NCBI RefSeq assembly: GCF_001112925.1
Contig: NZ_CPYD01000002.1
Location: 1-64,000 of the forward strand
DNA from: Yersinia nurmii
GTDB taxonomy: Bacteria > Pseudomonadota > Gammaproteobacteria > Enterobacterales > Enterobacteriaceae
Length of the DNA: 64,000 nucleotides
Reading direction: 5' to 3'
A model generated the notes under the pieces. That model was not told the origin of the DNA and did no database searches. It saw nothing but the letters and a program-made list of their open reading frames with translations. Positions 33,929 through 45,761 of the stretch are shown one piece after another. Each line of letters starts with the position of its first letter. The first letter of the stretch is position 1. Position numbers and translations under genes: made by a program.

Positions 33929-34267
33929 CTATAGCGTCAGGTCTTTAATGGTGGTGGTGGCACCGTTTTTCATTACGGAGGCAATGCCATTTTTTGCTGC
34001 GGCTTCAGAACTATAAGATTCACTGACGCCGATAACCTGATGATTCTTAGCTTTCAGCACAAAGTAAGGTTCATTTTTTACGTTGTGCTTTAATTCGTAT
34101 TGAGCTTCCAGGGGAGAATTGCTTTGGACTGATGCGATACCGTTTTCAGCGGATGCTTTACTGGCGTACATCTCGCTGGAGAGAATGACTTCATTATTGC
34201 CGGCTTTCAGATTGAAATAATATTGACCGTTCTTCGCTTTTTTAAGCTCGTAGTAGCCGATGGCCAT
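33929..34267 (-). CDS. yegP: YegP, DUF1508 two-repeat protein
   Basis: A 112-residue protein of two tandem DUF1508 units: YYELKKAKNGQYYFNLKAGN with NGIASVQSN in the first, YELKHNVKNEPYFVLKAKN with NGIASVMKN in the second. Each unit folds as a small beta-alpha module; the molecular function is unknown. E. coli YegP (110) has the same length and position between baeR and yegQ. AGGAG lies before ATG 34267 on its strand. Confidence 0.92.
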   Translation of the reverse strand: MAIGYYELKKAKNGQYYFNLKAGNNEVILSSEMYASKASAENGIASVQSNSPLEAQYELKHNVKNEPYFVLKAKNHQVIGVSESYSSEAAAKNGIASVMKNGATTTIKDLTL

Positions 34268-34380
34268 AGTGTTTCTCCTGTTGGTTGAGTAGTCTCCTAA
34301 TCAGTGTAGTCAACGCTATCCATAATGGAGATTTGCGTACCTGACTCAGCCAACATAACGCACCTTTGGCATAAAATACA

Positions 34381-35100
34381 TTAGAGCAAACGACCCATTT
34401 CTGCCTCCCATCGGTAGCCCATTCCATATACTGCGCGGATAAAGGGTTTTTCTTCATCGAAGGATTCCAGTTTTCGTCGCAGATTTTTTATATGACTGTC
34501 TATGGTGCGATCGGTCACGACCCGGTAGTCGTCATACAGATTATTCAGCAGTTGTTCACGGGAAAATACGTGCCCCGGTTGCATCGCCAGAATCTTGAGC
34601 AAACGAAACTCTGCTGGAGTGAGATCCAGCGTGTGGCCCTGATAGCTCGCGTGGAAACGTGACTCATCAATTTGTAGCGGTGCCATGTCACTAGGCATTT
34701 CTCGCGGGCTATAGCAGCGGCGCAGAATAGTTTTCACCCGAGCCACTACTTCCCGTGGGCTATATGGCTTGCAGATATAATCGTCAGCGCCGATTTCCAG
34801 CCCGAGTAAACGATCGATTTCCTCCGTTTTCGCGGTGACCATCACGATAGGCACATCGGAAAAACGACGTATTTCGCGACAGATACTGATGCCATCGCTG
34901 CCGGGCAGCATCAAATCCAATAGGATAATCGCTGGCGGAGTTTGCCGTACCGAGGCGATGACTTCAGCGCCATTGGTCAACCATCGGGTCTGGTAGCCTG
35001 CGGCCTGTAGATAATCCACCAACAGTTGCCCAAGCTTAGGCTCGTCTTCAACGATCAGTACCGGGCCATGCTGGCCTGGCGCGAAAATGGCTTCATTCAT
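34381..35100 (-). CDS. baeR: two-component response regulator BaeR
   Basis: A 239-residue OmpR-family regulator. The receiver domain carries LIVEDEP (acidic pocket), [11 protein letters not shown] with phospho-acceptor Asp, MVTAK and [11 protein letters not shown] with the conserved Lys. The C-terminal winged helix holds [13 protein letters not shown] and the recognition region [15 protein letters not shown]. BaeR activates mdtABCD and envelope-stress genes such as spy. The start is 6 bases after the baeS stop, so the pair is cotranscribed as the last genes of the mdt operon. Confidence 0.94.
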   Translation of the reverse strand: MNEAIFAPGQHGPVLIVEDEPKLGQLLVDYLQAAGYQTRWLTNGAEVIASVRQTPPAIILLDLMLPGSDGISICREIRRFSDVPIVMVTAKTEEIDRLLGLEIGADDYICKPYSPREVVARVKTILRRCYSPREMPSDMAPLQIDESRFHASYQGHTLDLTPAEFRLLKILAMQPGHVFSREQLLNNLYDDYRVVTDRTIDSHIKNLRRKLESFDEEKPFIRAVYGMGYRWEAEMGRLL

Positions 35101-35106
35101 GGAGAT

Positions 35107-36486
35107 TTATTTTCCTAGTGAATGTGACAACGGAAAGTCTACCTTAATCAATACGCCGCCCAAAGGTGAATGTTCGGCGGCGATTTTTCCGCCGTGGGCT
35201 TCGACGATATTATGACAAATGGCCAGACCCAGCCCCGATCCGCCGCTGGCTCGGTTACGAGAGCTTTCTGCGCGATAAAAGCGTTCAAAGATCTGCTGTA
35301 GCTGTTCGTCGCTGATACCGGGTTTGCTGTCTTGCCAGCACAGCGTGAGGGTGTTGTCATCGAGACTAATACTGATATTCAGTTGCCCGCCGTTGTTGGT
35401 GTAGCGCAGGCTGTTTTCCATCAGATTATGGAATAGCTGGGTGAGGCGATCCGGATCGCCAAATATTATGGCCTGTTCGGGTAAGTGAGTTGTTACCGCC
35501 AGCCGTTTCTGCTCGATGCGACTTCGGAAACTGGCGAGCGCCACCTGCAATAAATGCACCAAATCCAGCTGAGTTTTACGGTAAGCCAGTGCCCCGCGAT
35601 CGGACAGGGAAAGCTGATGCAAATCGTTGACTAGCTTGGTTAACATCGCCACTTCGGCTTGCAAGGAGTTGAGTGATTCCGGTGTAGGTTGGCGAACACC
35701 GTCCTGTAAGGCTTCCAGCTCGCCACGTAGCACGGCCAGCGGTGTCCGTAATTCGTGAGAGACGTCGGCCATAAAGTCTCGGCGCATTTGCTCATTTTTT
35801 TCCAGCGAACTGGCTAACTGATTGAAGTCTTGTGCCAGCCTTCCCAGTTCATCGCGGCTACTGACAGCGACTCTGGTGCTGAAATCCCCGGCGGCCAGCC
35901 GATGGGTGCCTTCCACCAAACGTTTTACCGGAGCCAGCATCCCTCGCGATAGTACCCAAGTAACGGCGGCGGCTAGCAAAGTGGAGAGGGCGACAATCAT
36001 CCAACTGGTGCGGCGTTGCTGCAGGTCAAAATTGATATCGGCATTGCGAGTGAGTTTTTCTGGCGGGGTGGCGATCACCCAGCCGACTATCTGATTGCCG
36101 TATTTTATGGGAAGGCGTGAACCCTCTTTAGGCACTAATCCGGTGTGACCAACCAACAGCTTAAAGTGACTGTCTACTACCCAAAACTGGGTGCGCCAGC
36201 CACGTGGCGGCAGATTATGGCTATTATCGCTGTTTTGCTCGAAGGATCGCATGATTTGATACACCACCCGATCGTTATTACGCAGGAAATTCCAGTTGCC
36301 GTAGTGCTTGTATTGTTCTTCCAATGCGTCGCCCAGCATGGCGATGCGTTGCTCATTGCTGTGCTTGATATAATCGATAAAACCGCGCTCAAAGCTAGCT
36401 CGCACTCCCCAATGCATGGTGATTAATACCAACATACAGGTGGCGAAAATCGCCATGAATAACTTACCGGTAATGCCAATTCTCAT
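35107..36486 (-). CDS. baeS: sensor histidine kinase BaeS
   Basis: A 459-residue inner-membrane sensor from ATG 36486 (MRIGITGKLFMAIF); the open frame extends 23 codons further into mdtD but without a ribosome site. It has two transmembrane segments (about 11-33 and 165-190) around a periplasmic sensor, then HAMP, then the H-box DVSHELRTPLAVLRGE with the phosphorylated His, N-box NLMENSLRYTNNG, and G-boxes GGSGLGLAI. BaeS responds to envelope stress such as indole, tannin or flavonoids and phosphorylates BaeR. It sits 7 bases after mdtD. Confidence 0.94.
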   Translation of the reverse strand: MRIGITGKLFMAIFATCMLVLITMHWGVRASFERGFIDYIKHSNEQRIAMLGDALEEQYKHYGNWNFLRNNDRVVYQIMRSFEQNSDNSHNLPPRGWRTQFWVVDSHFKLLVGHTGLVPKEGSRLPIKYGNQIVGWVIATPPEKLTRNADINFDLQQRRTSWMIVALSTLLAAAVTWVLSRGMLAPVKRLVEGTHRLAAGDFSTRVAVSSRDELGRLAQDFNQLASSLEKNEQMRRDFMADVSHELRTPLAVLRGELEALQDGVRQPTPESLNSLQAEVAMLTKLVNDLHQLSLSDRGALAYRKTQLDLVHLLQVALASFRSRIEQKRLAVTTHLPEQAIIFGDPDRLTQLFHNLMENSLRYTNNGGQLNISISLDDNTLTLCWQDSKPGISDEQLQQIFERFYRAESSRNRASGGSGLGLAICHNIVEAHGGKIAAEHSPLGGVLIKVDFPLSHSLGK

Positions 36487-36493
36487 GCTGTCC

Positions 36494-37930
36494 TCATTTC
36501 TGGCCTGTTGTATCCAGAGTGCGGTTTTTACGAATATCCTGCGGTACTTTGGCAAAGATTAATGCCGGTAAGGCAATGACAATCGCCATGCAGATATAGC
36601 TGTAAAGGAAGGCGCTGTGGGTCGCCGGTGAGTTAGTGACGACCTGATTGTGGGCAAACAGACCGAGAACGATCCCGGCGACGCTAACACCCATACTCAT
36701 AGCCAACTGCATGACCATGGATAACAGACTGTTCCCACTGCTTGCCAGCCTGTCAGGCAAGCCTTTCAGGGTTAGCGTATTCATAGTAGAGAAGCGCAGA
36801 GCGTTGAGCATTCCCTGGAAGAATAAAACCACTGGCAGTAGCCATAGCCAGCCCATCAGAGCAACTAACGGGAAGCTTAGGCTAACCACAGCCAGCAGTA
36901 GAGTGGCGTTGACCAATACCTGACGATAGCCGAAGCGGTTAACCACTCGCACGATAATTCGTTTAATTCCCATGCTACCAATAATCATGGGAATCATCAT
37001 CAGACCGGCGTGGAACGGAGTAAAACCCATGCCAATTTGCAGGAAAATCGGCGTCATAAAAGGCAGCATTCCACTGCCGATACGCCCTGCCATACTGCCA
37101 ATTAGCCCTAAAGTGTAAACTTTATTCTTGAATAATCGTAGAGAGAATAGGGCAGAAGGGTTACCTCTGGCGTGCCACCAATAGCCCAGCAGCGCCAGCA
37201 GCCCGCAGACAATTAATCCAACAATGGCGGCGGGATGCAGGCCAAGTCCTTTATGACCGTCGAGCGCCAGCGTCAACGTAGCCATACCGACTGCCAACAT
37301 CAAAAAACCGCTGATATCAAACCGGCGGGTTTGCATGGTGTAATTAGGCATCAGCATCAGAGTGGCAATAGCGCCGATCAATCCAACCGGCAAATTAATC
37401 AGGAAAATCCAGTGCCAACTGGCGTACTCCACCAGAAAACCGCCGAGCGCTGGCCCCATCAGCGGGCCAACCTGTCCAGGCAGAGTAACAAAGGCCATCG
37501 CCGCCATATATTGCTCGCGCGGAACGATTTTCATCACAGTTAAACGACCAACCGGCACCATCATCGCGCCGCCGATGCCTTGAATGACGCGGGAGAAAAC
37601 TAGCTCATTCAGGGACGCGGATTGAGCACACATCAGTGAGCCAATGGTGAACAGAATAATCGCTGAGAAAAATACCCACTTCACGCCAACCCGATCAGCC
37701 AGCCAGCCGCTGGCCGGTAGCATAACTGCCACGGTCAGCACATAAGAAACAATCACCGACTGCATACGCAGCGGGTTCTCCCCCAGACTGGCGGCCATTG
37801 ACGGCAAAGCAGTGTTGACGATGGTGGTATCCAGCGCCTGCATGAAAAAGCCAAAGGCGACGATCCACAACTGCCAGCGAACCGACGTGGACTGAAGCGG
37901 CGTTGGCATTTCGGGGGACATATTACTCAA
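36494..37930 (-). CDS. mdtD: MFS multidrug transporter MdtD
   Basis: A 478-residue drug:H+ antiporter-2 family protein with about 14 predicted transmembrane helices. Family motifs include [14 protein letters not shown] in TM1 and the loop 2-3 motif [13 protein letters not shown]. It overlaps the 3' end of mdtC by 8 bases. MdtD is not needed for MdtABC efflux in E. coli, and related proteins have been linked to citrate/iron export, so its role in this operon is less clear than that of mdtABC. Confidence 0.92.
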   Translation of the reverse strand: MSNMSPEMPTPLQSTSVRWQLWIVAFGFFMQALDTTIVNTALPSMAASLGENPLRMQSVIVSYVLTVAVMLPASGWLADRVGVKWVFFSAIILFTIGSLMCAQSASLNELVFSRVIQGIGGAMMVPVGRLTVMKIVPREQYMAAMAFVTLPGQVGPLMGPALGGFLVEYASWHWIFLINLPVGLIGAIATLMLMPNYTMQTRRFDISGFLMLAVGMATLTLALDGHKGLGLHPAAIVGLIVCGLLALLGYWWHARGNPSALFSLRLFKNKVYTLGLIGSMAGRIGSGMLPFMTPIFLQIGMGFTPFHAGLMMIPMIIGSMGIKRIIVRVVNRFGYRQVLVNATLLLAVVSLSFPLVALMGWLWLLPVVLFFQGMLNALRFSTMNTLTLKGLPDRLASSGNSLLSMVMQLAMSMGVSVAGIVLGLFAHNQVVTNSPATHSAFLYSYICMAIVIALPALIFAKVPQDIRKNRTLDTTGQK

Positions 37931-40900
37931 GCCTCTGTAGGGGCTGACGGCTAAAGCGGCTGCGCAGGCGATCGAAATACAGGTAAACCACCGGCGTAGT
38001 ATAAAGCGTCAAAAGCTGGCTCATAATCAGGCCGCCAACGATGGTAATCCCCAAGGGTTGGCGCAGTTCCGCGCCGTCGCCGCTGCCTAGAGCCAAGGGC
38101 AATGCGCCAAATAGCGCCGCCAGCGTGGTCATCATAATCGGGCGGAAACGTAGCAGACTGGCCTGAAAGATAGCCTCTTTGGCACTGAGGTTGCCGTTTC
38201 GCTGCGCTTCCAAAGCAAAGTCTACCATCATGATTGCGTTCTTTTTCACTATGCCAATCAGCAACATAATCCCGATCAGGGCGATCATACTGAAAGGCGC
38301 GTCAAACAGCTCCAAAGCCAGCAACGCGCCGACGCCAGCGGAAGGCAATGTGGACAGAATTGTCAGTGGATGGACGTAACTTTCATACAATATGCCTAGC
38401 ACAATATACACCGTGGCGATGGCGGCCAGAATCAGCCAGAGCTGGGATTTCAGTGTATCCTGGAACACTTGCGCGGTACCGGCAAACGCGCCGCGTACCT
38501 CGGAAGGGACGCCCAGTTCGGTCATGGTTCTTTCCACCGCAGCGGTGGCATCAGATAAACTGTAGCCATCCGGCAAGTTAAACGAAATCGTTGAGGCCGC
38601 CGATAGGCCCTGATGATTGACGGCTAATGGCGCATTAGCCGGTTGCCAGCGGGCGAAATAGGACAAAGGAATCGCCTGTCCGGCGTTGTTAATGACGAAC
38701 ATTTTATCCAGCGAACTGACGTCCTGCGTATATTGCGGGGCGACTTCCATCACGACTTTGTATTGATTTAACGGTTGATAAATAGTGGAAATCTGTCGTT
38801 GCCCAAAAGCATTATTTAGCAATGCATTAGCATCGGAAACGCTGATACCCAAGCGCGCCATAGTTTCACGATCGTAAGTCAACCCCAGCTCGGCACCTTT
38901 GTCTTGTTGATCGGAGTTAACGTCCGCCAGCTCCGGCAGCTGGGCTAGTGCGGCGCGAATCTTGGGTTCCCAGATGCGTAGGGCGCTCAGATCGTCAGCC
39001 TGTAAAGTGTATTGGTAGCTGGCGTTAGATTGCCTGCCGCCAATGCGGATATCCTGTACTGCGGCTAAAAACAGGCTGGCTCCCGGCTCTTTGGCTAGCT
39101 TACTACGCAAACGGGTAATCACCTGCTGGGCAGTTTCGCTGCGTTCACTTAACGGTTTTAACGAAATGAACATGGAGCCGCTGTTAGTGCGTGAACCACC
39201 GGTAAAGCCGGTGACATTGTCCACCGCCGGATCGGCGCTGACGATTTTCATAAAATCTTGTAACTTCAGTTTCATTGCCTGAAATGAAATGCTTTGGTCG
39301 GCCTGAATAAAGCCCATCATTCGCCCGGTATCTTGCTCAGGGAAGAAGGTTTTCGGAATGCTGATATACAGCCAGACATTCAGCGCTACGGTTGACAATA
39401 GCACCACCAGCACCCAGCGAGCATGGCCCAGAACCCAATTTAATGAGCGACCATATCCTTGCTGAATAGCGAGCAGAACTTTCCCAAAACCACGAATACG
39501 CGGTTGATCATGCTCCGGTCGGGCTTTGAGCAGGTGCGCGCACATCATCGGCGTTAGGGTTAGAGAAATCACCAGCGAAATGCCAATAGCAACGGATAAA
39601 GTGACGGCAAACTCGCGGAACAAGCGCCCTGGCAGACCTTCCATCAACAGCAGTGGAATAAATACCGCCACCAGAGATACGCTCATGGAAAGCACGGTAA
39701 ATCCGACTTCCCGCACGCCCAGTAGCGAGGCTGCCATGGGTTTCATTCCGGCTTCAATATGACGGGAAATATTTTCTAGCACCACAATGGCATCATCCAC
39801 CACAAAACCGGTGGCAATGGTCAGCGCCATCAATGACAGGTTGTTCAGGCTAAAATCGCACAAATACATGGCGGTAAAGGTGCCAATCAGCGATACCGGC
39901 ACCGCAACTGCCGGAATTAGCGTGGCGCGCCCGGATCGCAGGAACAGGAATACCACCATAATCACCAGCGCAATGGCGATAATGAGGGACTGCTCCACTT
40001 CATCCAATGAAGCGCGAATCGTCGGGGAGCGATCTTGTGCAATATTCAGTTGTACCGCTGCCGGAATGCTGGCACGAAGCGCTGGCAATTCGGCGCGGAT
40101 GCGATCGACGGTAGCGATAATATTCGCCCCAGGTTCGCGGCTGACTACCAGCAAAATAGCCGGTTTTCCGTCGGACATCCCCGCATTACGCACGTCCTGC
40201 ACTGAGTCTATGACGTTGGCGACATCGCTGAGCCGTACGGCAGAGCCATTGTTGTAATGCACAATCAGTGGGCGATAGCCTTCGGCGGTTTTGATCTCAT
40301 CGTTGGCCTGCACCTGCCAGTTTTGCCGATCGGCGTCTACCGAACCCTGCGGGCGGCGGACGTTGGCAGCGGCAATAGATTGGCGTACTGCATCCAGAGA
40401 AACCCCCTGATTAAACAATGCGCTAGGGTTTAGCTCGACCCGCACGGCAGGCAAGGAGCTACCGCCGACGGAAACATCGCTGACGCCTTCGGTCTGGGCA
40501 ATTTTCTGCGCCAGTTTGGTAGATGCCAAATCGTAAAGCTGAGCCTGATTATAGGTATCTGAGGTTAGCGTCAGAATCATGATCGGTGCATCGGACGGAT
40601 TGACCTTGCGGTAAGTTGGCCGACTAGGCATACCCGATGGCATGAGGCTTTGGGCGGCATTCAGCGCTGCCTGTACGTCGCGAGCGGCGCCGTTAATGTC
40701 ACGATTGAGATCAAACTGTAGGATGATTCGGGTACTGCCAAGCGAACTGCTGGACGTCATTTCATTGACACCAGCAATACGTCCCAGAGCGCGTTCCAGC
40801 GGTGTCGCTACCGAAGACGCCATGGTTTCCGGATCGGCACCCGGCAGCGAGGCGCTGACGGAAATGACCGGGAAATCCACTTGCGGCAACGGCGACACCG

Positions 40901-40997
40901 GCAGCAAACCGAAGCCGATAATGCCGCTTAGGGTTATCGCCAGCGTCAGTAGCGTAGTGGCGACGGGACGGGTGATGAACAGCGCAAAGAATTTCAC
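37923..40997 (-). CDS. mdtC: RND efflux pump subunit MdtC
   Basis: A 1024-residue resistance-nodulation-division pump subunit (E. coli MdtC is 1025). It begins [20 protein letters not shown] with the first transmembrane helix and has twelve helices and two large periplasmic loops. The TM4 proton-relay segment [16 protein letters not shown] contains the paired Asp residues. MdtB and MdtC form a heteromultimer (2 MdtB:1 MdtC) that exports bile salts, novobiocin and other compounds through TolC. The start overlaps mdtB's stop by 4 bases (ATGA). Confidence 0.94.
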   Translation of the reverse strand: MKFFALFITRPVATTLLTLAITLSGIIGFGLLPVSPLPQVDFPVISVSASLPGADPETMASSVATPLERALGRIAGVNEMTSSSSLGSTRIILQFDLNRDINGAARDVQAALNAAQSLMPSGMPSRPTYRKVNPSDAPIMILTLTSDTYNQAQLYDLASTKLAQKIAQTEGVSDVSVGGSSLPAVRVELNPSALFNQGVSLDAVRQSIAAANVRRPQGSVDADRQNWQVQANDEIKTAEGYRPLIVHYNNGSAVRLSDVANVIDSVQDVRNAGMSDGKPAILLVVSREPGANIIATVDRIRAELPALRASIPAAVQLNIAQDRSPTIRASLDEVEQSLIIAIALVIMVVFLFLRSGRATLIPAVAVPVSLIGTFTAMYLCDFSLNNLSLMALTIATGFVVDDAIVVLENISRHIEAGMKPMAASLLGVREVGFTVLSMSVSLVAVFIPLLLMEGLPGRLFREFAVTLSVAIGISLVISLTLTPMMCAHLLKARPEHDQPRIRGFGKVLLAIQQGYGRSLNWVLGHARWVLVVLLSTVALNVWLYISIPKTFFPEQDTGRMMGFIQADQSISFQAMKLKLQDFMKIVSADPAVDNVTGFTGGSRTNSGSMFISLKPLSERSETAQQVITRLRSKLAKEPGASLFLAAVQDIRIGGRQSNASYQYTLQADDLSALRIWEPKIRAALAQLPELADVNSDQQDKGAELGLTYDRETMARLGISVSDANALLNNAFGQRQISTIYQPLNQYKVVMEVAPQYTQDVSSLDKMFVINNAGQAIPLSYFARWQPANAPLAVNHQGLSAASTISFNLPDGYSLSDATAAVERTMTELGVPSEVRGAFAGTAQVFQDTLKSQLWLILAAIATVYIVLGILYESYVHPLTILSTLPSAGVGALLALELFDAPFSMIALIGIMLLIGIVKKNAIMMVDFALEAQRNGNLSAKEAIFQASLLRFRPIMMTTLAALFGALPLALGSGDGAELRQPLGITIVGGLIMSQLLTLYTTPVVYLYFDRLRSRFSRQPLQRLE

Positions 40998-43900
40998 TTT
41001 GGCTCCTGTTCATTCGGCAATAAATCCAGTTCGTCCTGCTGCGGTTTACGGCGGGTGTTGCGCGCCAGTTTGTCGAACAGCAGATAGATAACCGGCGTGG
41101 TAAACAGGGTGAGAACCTGACTTACCACCAGACCGCCGACCATACATATTCCCAGCGGACGCCGCAGTTCGGCACCGACGCCGGTACTGAGCATCAGCGG
41201 CAGCGCACCCAGCAGGGCTGCCAGCGTGGTCATCAATATCGGACGGAACCGGAGCAAACAGGCTTGATAGATCGCGTCATAAGGCGTCATTCCCTGCTCC
41301 CGCTCGGCGGCGAGGGCGAAGTCGATCATCATAATGGCGTTCTTCTTCACAATACCTATTAGCAAAATAATACCGATAATGGCGATCACATCCAGCTCGC
41401 TGCCGGCCAGCATCAGCGCCAGCAGTGCACCGACGCCCGCCGTAGGGAGGGTAGATAAGATAGTGACCGGATGAATAAAGCTCTCATACAGCACGCCGAG
41501 CACGATATACATTGCCACGATTGCGGCGATAATCAGCCACAGCGTGCTCCCCAACGCGGCTTGAAATGCCAGCGTCGCCCCTTGGAAGCGGGTGGTAATA
41601 TCCGCGGGCAATTGCAGCTCTTTTTCGGTTTGGGTAATGACATTGACCGCTTTTCCCAGTGAATAACCGTCGCTGAGATTGAAGGACACCGTGGCCGATG
41701 GGAATTGATCTAAATGATTGATGGATAAAGGGCCGAAGCGTTCCTCAATACGGGCAATACTGCTCAGAGGAATGGCTTTACCGTCGCTGCCGGTCAGGCG
41801 AATATCATTGAAGGCTGCCAGCCCCGGTGTTGCTTTTACATCGTGCTCTAGCACCACGCGGTACTGATTAGCCTGCGTGTAGATCGTGGAAATCAATCTC
41901 TGGCCAAAAGCGTTATACAGTGCGCTATCAATTGCCGCCATGGTGATACCCAGACGGCTGGCGCTATCCCTATCGACATTGACGAACGCCACTAATCCCT
42001 TATCCTGCCAGTCGCTGCTTACGTTCTGTAGCACCGGACTTTTCTGCAATTCGTCTACCAGTTTAGGCACCCAAGTACTCAATTCTTCCAGCGACGTGGT
42101 TTGCAGCGTGAACTGGTATTGAGTCCGGCTGACCTGCGTATCTATGGTCAGATCTTGCACAGGTTGCAGGAACAGTTTGACCCCCGGAATGCCTTCAACG
42201 CTTTGCTGTAGGCGAGCAATGACCTGTGGAACCCGGTCAGCGCGCGCGTTAAGCGGTTTCAAATTAATTTGCAGTCGCCCGTTATTCAGTGTGGCGTTTG
42301 TGCCATCGACGCCAACAAAGGAGGTCAGGCTTTCTACCGCCGGATCTTGCAGAATAATTGCCGCAACCTGTTGCTGGCGTTCAGCCATATTGCTGAAAGA
42401 GACCGATTGCGGCGCCTCCAGCGTGCCTTGAATCAGCCCGTTATCCTGAATCGGGAAGAAGCCTTTGGGAATGATCAGGTACAGCAATACCGTCAATACC
42501 AGCGTGCTTAGCGCCACGCTAAGGGTCAACCACGGGTGATTGAGCACTTTTTTCAGCCCGACGGCATAGTGGGCAATCACCCAATCGAAGAATTTTTCAC
42601 TGGCGCGAGAAAGTTTGTTTTGCTTGCGCAAAGATTCATAACTCAACATGCGCGCGCACATCATCGGCGTTAGGGTCAGTGATACAACTGCAGAGATCAA
42701 TATAGCGATGGCCAGTGTAATGGCAAACTCGCGGAACAGCCGCCCGACGATATCCCCCATAAAGACCAGCGGAATCAATACGGCAATGAGCGAGAAAGTC
42801 AGGGAAATAATGGTAAAGCCGATTTCTCCCGCTCCTTTCAGCGCCGCATCCAGCGGTTTCTCTCCCTTCTCGATATAGCGTGAAATATTTTCGATGACCA
42901 CGATGGCGTCATCAACCACGAAACCGGTGGCGATGGTCAGCGCCATTAACGTTAGATTGTTAATGGAGAAACCGAGGAAATACATAGCGGCAAAGGTACC
43001 GACCAGCGACAGCGGTACGGCCACGCTAGGGATGATTGTGGCGGCTGCGTTACGCAGGAACAGGTAAATCACCATCACCACCAGCACGATAGCTAATAGT
43101 AGCTCAAACTGAACGTCGCTCACTGAGGCGCGAATGGTGGTGGTTCGGTCGGTTAATATCTTCACATCGACGGATTTAGGCAAGCTTTTCACTAAGTCCG
43201 GCAACATCGCGCGAATGCTATCTGCGGTTTCAATAACGTTGACGCCCGGCTGGCGCTGAATATTCAGTACAATCGCTGGCTGTTTATTCGCCCATGCCGC
43301 CAATTTGTTGTTTTCGGCTCCTTGCTCAATAGTGGCGACGTCCTGCAAACGAACCGGTGCGCCATTTTGGTAGGCGACGATCAGATCGCGATAATCTTCG
43401 GCAGATTTCATTTGATCGTTGGCTGACAGCGTGACGGATCGCGTTGGCCCATCCAAACTGCCTTTGGCTGAGTTCACGTTAGCATTGCTGATAGCGGTGC
43501 GAATGGTTTCGCTATCTAACCCCATGGCAGCAACCGCTGGCGCGTTCAATTTCACCCGTACAGCCGGACGTTGCCCGCCGGAAATGGTGACCAGTCCGAC
43601 GCCGCTGACCTGCGAAATTTTCTGCGCGATACGCGTTTCCACCATATCCTCGACCTGTGTCATAGGAATGGCCGTCGCGGTCACTGCTAGCGTCAGAATT
43701 GGCGGATCGGCCGGATTGACCTTGCTGTAAATCGGCGGATAGGGCAGATCGCTGGGGAGCAAATTGGTGGCGGAGTTAATCGCCGCCTGCACTTCCTGTT
43801 CGGCTACGTCCAGCGGCAAGGTGAGTTGGAATTGCAGCGTAATCACCGATGCGCCACCGGAGCTTTGCGAGGCCATTTGTTTCAGGCCGGACATTTGTCC

Positions 43901-44140
43901 AAACTGGCGTTCAAGCGGTGCGGTAATCGAAGATGTCACGACGTCCGGACTGGCTCCCGGATACAGTGTAACGACCTGAATAGTGGGGTAATCGACTTCA
44001 GGTAAAGCAGAAACCGGCAGCGCACGGTAGCCGATAATACCGGCCAGCAGGATTGCCACCATAAACAGCGTGGTGGCAACCGGCCGTAGAATAAATAGCC
44101 GCGATGGGCCGCCGCCGGGCTTAGGAGGCATCACTTGCAT
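40994..44140 (-). CDS. mdtB: RND efflux pump subunit MdtB
   Basis: A 1048-residue RND transporter subunit, slightly longer than MdtC, as in E. coli (1040). It begins [20 protein letters not shown], has a TM4 segment [20 protein letters not shown] with the paired Asp, and the family end [14 protein letters not shown]. It partners MdtC in the trimer; MdtB is thought to carry proton translocation while MdtC binds drug. Its ATG overlaps the mdtA stop by one base (TAATG), so translation is coupled. Confidence 0.94.
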   Translation of the reverse strand: MQVMPPKPGGGPSRLFILRPVATTLFMVAILLAGIIGYRALPVSALPEVDYPTIQVVTLYPGASPDVVTSSITAPLERQFGQMSGLKQMASQSSGGASVITLQFQLTLPLDVAEQEVQAAINSATNLLPSDLPYPPIYSKVNPADPPILTLAVTATAIPMTQVEDMVETRIAQKISQVSGVGLVTISGGQRPAVRVKLNAPAVAAMGLDSETIRTAISNANVNSAKGSLDGPTRSVTLSANDQMKSAEDYRDLIVAYQNGAPVRLQDVATIEQGAENNKLAAWANKQPAIVLNIQRQPGVNVIETADSIRAMLPDLVKSLPKSVDVKILTDRTTTIRASVSDVQFELLLAIVLVVMVIYLFLRNAAATIIPSVAVPLSLVGTFAAMYFLGFSINNLTLMALTIATGFVVDDAIVVIENISRYIEKGEKPLDAALKGAGEIGFTIISLTFSLIAVLIPLVFMGDIVGRLFREFAITLAIAILISAVVSLTLTPMMCARMLSYESLRKQNKLSRASEKFFDWVIAHYAVGLKKVLNHPWLTLSVALSTLVLTVLLYLIIPKGFFPIQDNGLIQGTLEAPQSVSFSNMAERQQQVAAIILQDPAVESLTSFVGVDGTNATLNNGRLQINLKPLNARADRVPQVIARLQQSVEGIPGVKLFLQPVQDLTIDTQVSRTQYQFTLQTTSLEELSTWVPKLVDELQKSPVLQNVSSDWQDKGLVAFVNVDRDSASRLGITMAAIDSALYNAFGQRLISTIYTQANQYRVVLEHDVKATPGLAAFNDIRLTGSDGKAIPLSSIARIEERFGPLSINHLDQFPSATVSFNLSDGYSLGKAVNVITQTEKELQLPADITTRFQGATLAFQAALGSTLWLIIAAIVAMYIVLGVLYESFIHPVTILSTLPTAGVGALLALMLAGSELDVIAIIGIILLIGIVKKNAIMMIDFALAAEREQGMTPYDAIYQACLLRFRPILMTTLAALLGALPLMLSTGVGAELRRPLGICMVGGLVVSQVLTLFTTPVIYLLFDKLARNTRRKPQQDELDLLPNEQEPK

Positions 44141-45435
44141 TAGGATTTCTCCGCTGCCGCAGTTTTATTGCCTGCTGCCCGGTACGTTTGGGGCTGATCC
44201 TTTGCGGCACCTTTGGGTTCGGCGGCGCTGCTGTGTGGTGCTACGACGTCCACCTGTAAGCCTTCAGTCAAACGGTCAATACCGTCGGTGACAACCCGCT
44301 GTCCGGCGTTGATGCCGGCGCTGATTACCACTTGTTTGCTGTCCTGAATACCGGTGGTGACTAAATTTTTGCTCACTTTGTTCTCGTCATTCAGCGTCCA
44401 GACAAAGCTACCTTCGTTACCCATTTGTACTGCAGCAGTGGGCACTACCACCGCATTTTGTAATACGTCGACTTTCACCCGAGCGTTTACGAACTGATTG
44501 GGAAATAGCACATCATCGTTATTGTCGAAACGAGCTTTCAGCTTGATGGTACCGGTGGCGGTATCAATCTGGTTATCAATGCTGAGTAGAACGCCCTGCG
44601 CTAACTGATGCTGATGAGTACGATCCCAGGCATCTACCGGCACGACAGTACCTTGCTGTTGCGCCGTTTTCTGCGCCTGCATCACCGCAGGAATATCTCC
44701 TTCCGGCAGAGTAAACACCACATCTACCGGATGTGTTTGAGTAATCACCACAATCGGCGTAGCGGTGCCGCTGGTAATGAAATTGCCGACGTCCACCTGT
44801 TTCAGCCCCACGCGGCCAGAGATTGGCGCTGTGATTCGGCTATAGGTCAGTTGCAGTTCGGCGCTATCAATCGCGGCTTGATCGACTTTAATGCTGCCTT
44901 CGGTTTGGCGCACCAGCGACTGTTGGGTATCGAGATCCTGTTGGGAGATCAGGCCGGTTTTAGCCAGATTCTGGTAGCGTGCTAAGTCTTTTTTCGCATT
45001 GGCGAGAGTCGCCTGATCTTTGGCTAGTTGCCCCTGAGCCTGCGTGAGCTGTACCTGATAGGGACGCGGATCGATTTCAGCCAGCAAATCACCGGCTTTC
45101 ACCTGCTGCCCTTCGGTGAAATGGATAGCCATTAGCTGCCCATCGACGCGGCTGGTTACGGTGACGGTATTAGAGGCCAGCACGGTACCTAACCCGCTGA
45201 GATAGCGTGGTATCACTTGCTCGGTCGCGGTGGCGGCTTGTACCGGCGACATCGGCATATTGCGCCGTCCTCCCGTGCGTGGAGAGGTGTTACTGGCTGC
45301 ATGTTGAGCGCCTGCGGCGGTAGGTGTACCGGGCGTGGGTGTGAAGTGGCGCCAGACGGTAATGGCAATAATAACGACGACCACCAGACCTGCCAGAATT
45401 ACCCAGCGGGAAGTGCGTGTAGGTTTTGCATTCAT
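44140..45435 (-). CDS. mdtA: membrane fusion protein MdtA of the MdtABC pump
   Basis: A 431-residue periplasmic adaptor, first gene of the operon. A transmembrane anchor lies at about 11-29 ([18 protein letters not shown]). The lipoyl/barrel-sandwich halves contain [19 protein letters not shown] and [13 protein letters not shown], with a coiled-coil hairpin about 130-190, and the beta-barrel carries [20 protein letters not shown]. It links MdtBC to TolC. A Pro/Ala/Ser-rich linker follows the anchor and the tail is longer than strictly needed. A BaeR-box-like site lies about 105 bases upstream. Confidence 0.94.
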   Translation of the reverse strand: MNAKPTRTSRWVILAGLVVVVIIAITVWRHFTPTPGTPTAAGAQHAASNTSPRTGGRRNMPMSPVQAATATEQVIPRYLSGLGTVLASNTVTVTSRVDGQLMAIHFTEGQQVKAGDLLAEIDPRPYQVQLTQAQGQLAKDQATLANAKKDLARYQNLAKTGLISQQDLDTQQSLVRQTEGSIKVDQAAIDSAELQLTYSRITAPISGRVGLKQVDVGNFITSGTATPIVVITQTHPVDVVFTLPEGDIPAVMQAQKTAQQQGTVVPVDAWDRTHQHQLAQGVLLSIDNQIDTATGTIKLKARFDNNDDVLFPNQFVNARVKVDVLQNAVVVPTAAVQMGNEGSFVWTLNDENKVSKNLVTTGIQDSKQVVISAGINAGQRVVTDGIDRLTEGLQVDVVAPHSSAAEPKGAAKDQPQTYRAAGNKTAAAEKS

Positions 45436-45540
45436 AGTGGTGAAGGATTCTCTTTTATGCTTGGGATTTTACGTGGAGACGATCCGCAATAGGCGTTAGC
45501 CAGATAACTTATATCTTACTAGTTTAGCTGTCTTTTCACG

Positions 45541-45558
45541 GAGAATAATGAAGGAAAT
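45541..45558 (-). promoter_or_regulatory. candidate BaeR box of the mdtABCD-baeSR operon
   Basis: Minus-strand ATTTCCTTCATTATTCTC matches 13 of 18 positions of the published BaeR consensus TTTTTCTCCATDATTGGC. It is 106 bases upstream of the mdtA start, a normal distance for an activator site. Since baeSR are the last genes of the operon, this would give positive autoregulation. Confidence 0.5.
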
Positions 45559-45702
45559 ATGGAATAGAATGCTGATTGTTTTTAGTTTTGTCTTAGTAAC
45601 GTTATGTTTTGTAAAAAATGCGGCCTTTTAAAGGATGGCGGTGTGAAAAAGCCGTTGTGTCAACGAGTCACGGAAAGGCAGAAGGCTGTGGATTGGTGTC
45701 GG

Positions 45703-45746
45703 TGAGGCAGGACATAACCGTGATTTAACCGGTGCGTCCTGCCTCA
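45703..45746. repeat. 11-bp inverted repeat downstream of yegD
   Basis: TGAGGCAGGAC (45703-45713) pairs perfectly with GTCCTGCCTCA (45736-45746) across 22 bases. It is 16 bases after the yegD stop on the minus strand. No T-run follows, so it may be a 3'-end stabilising hairpin or an inefficient terminator. Confidence 0.6.
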
Positions 45747-45761
45747 ACACATTAACTATTT

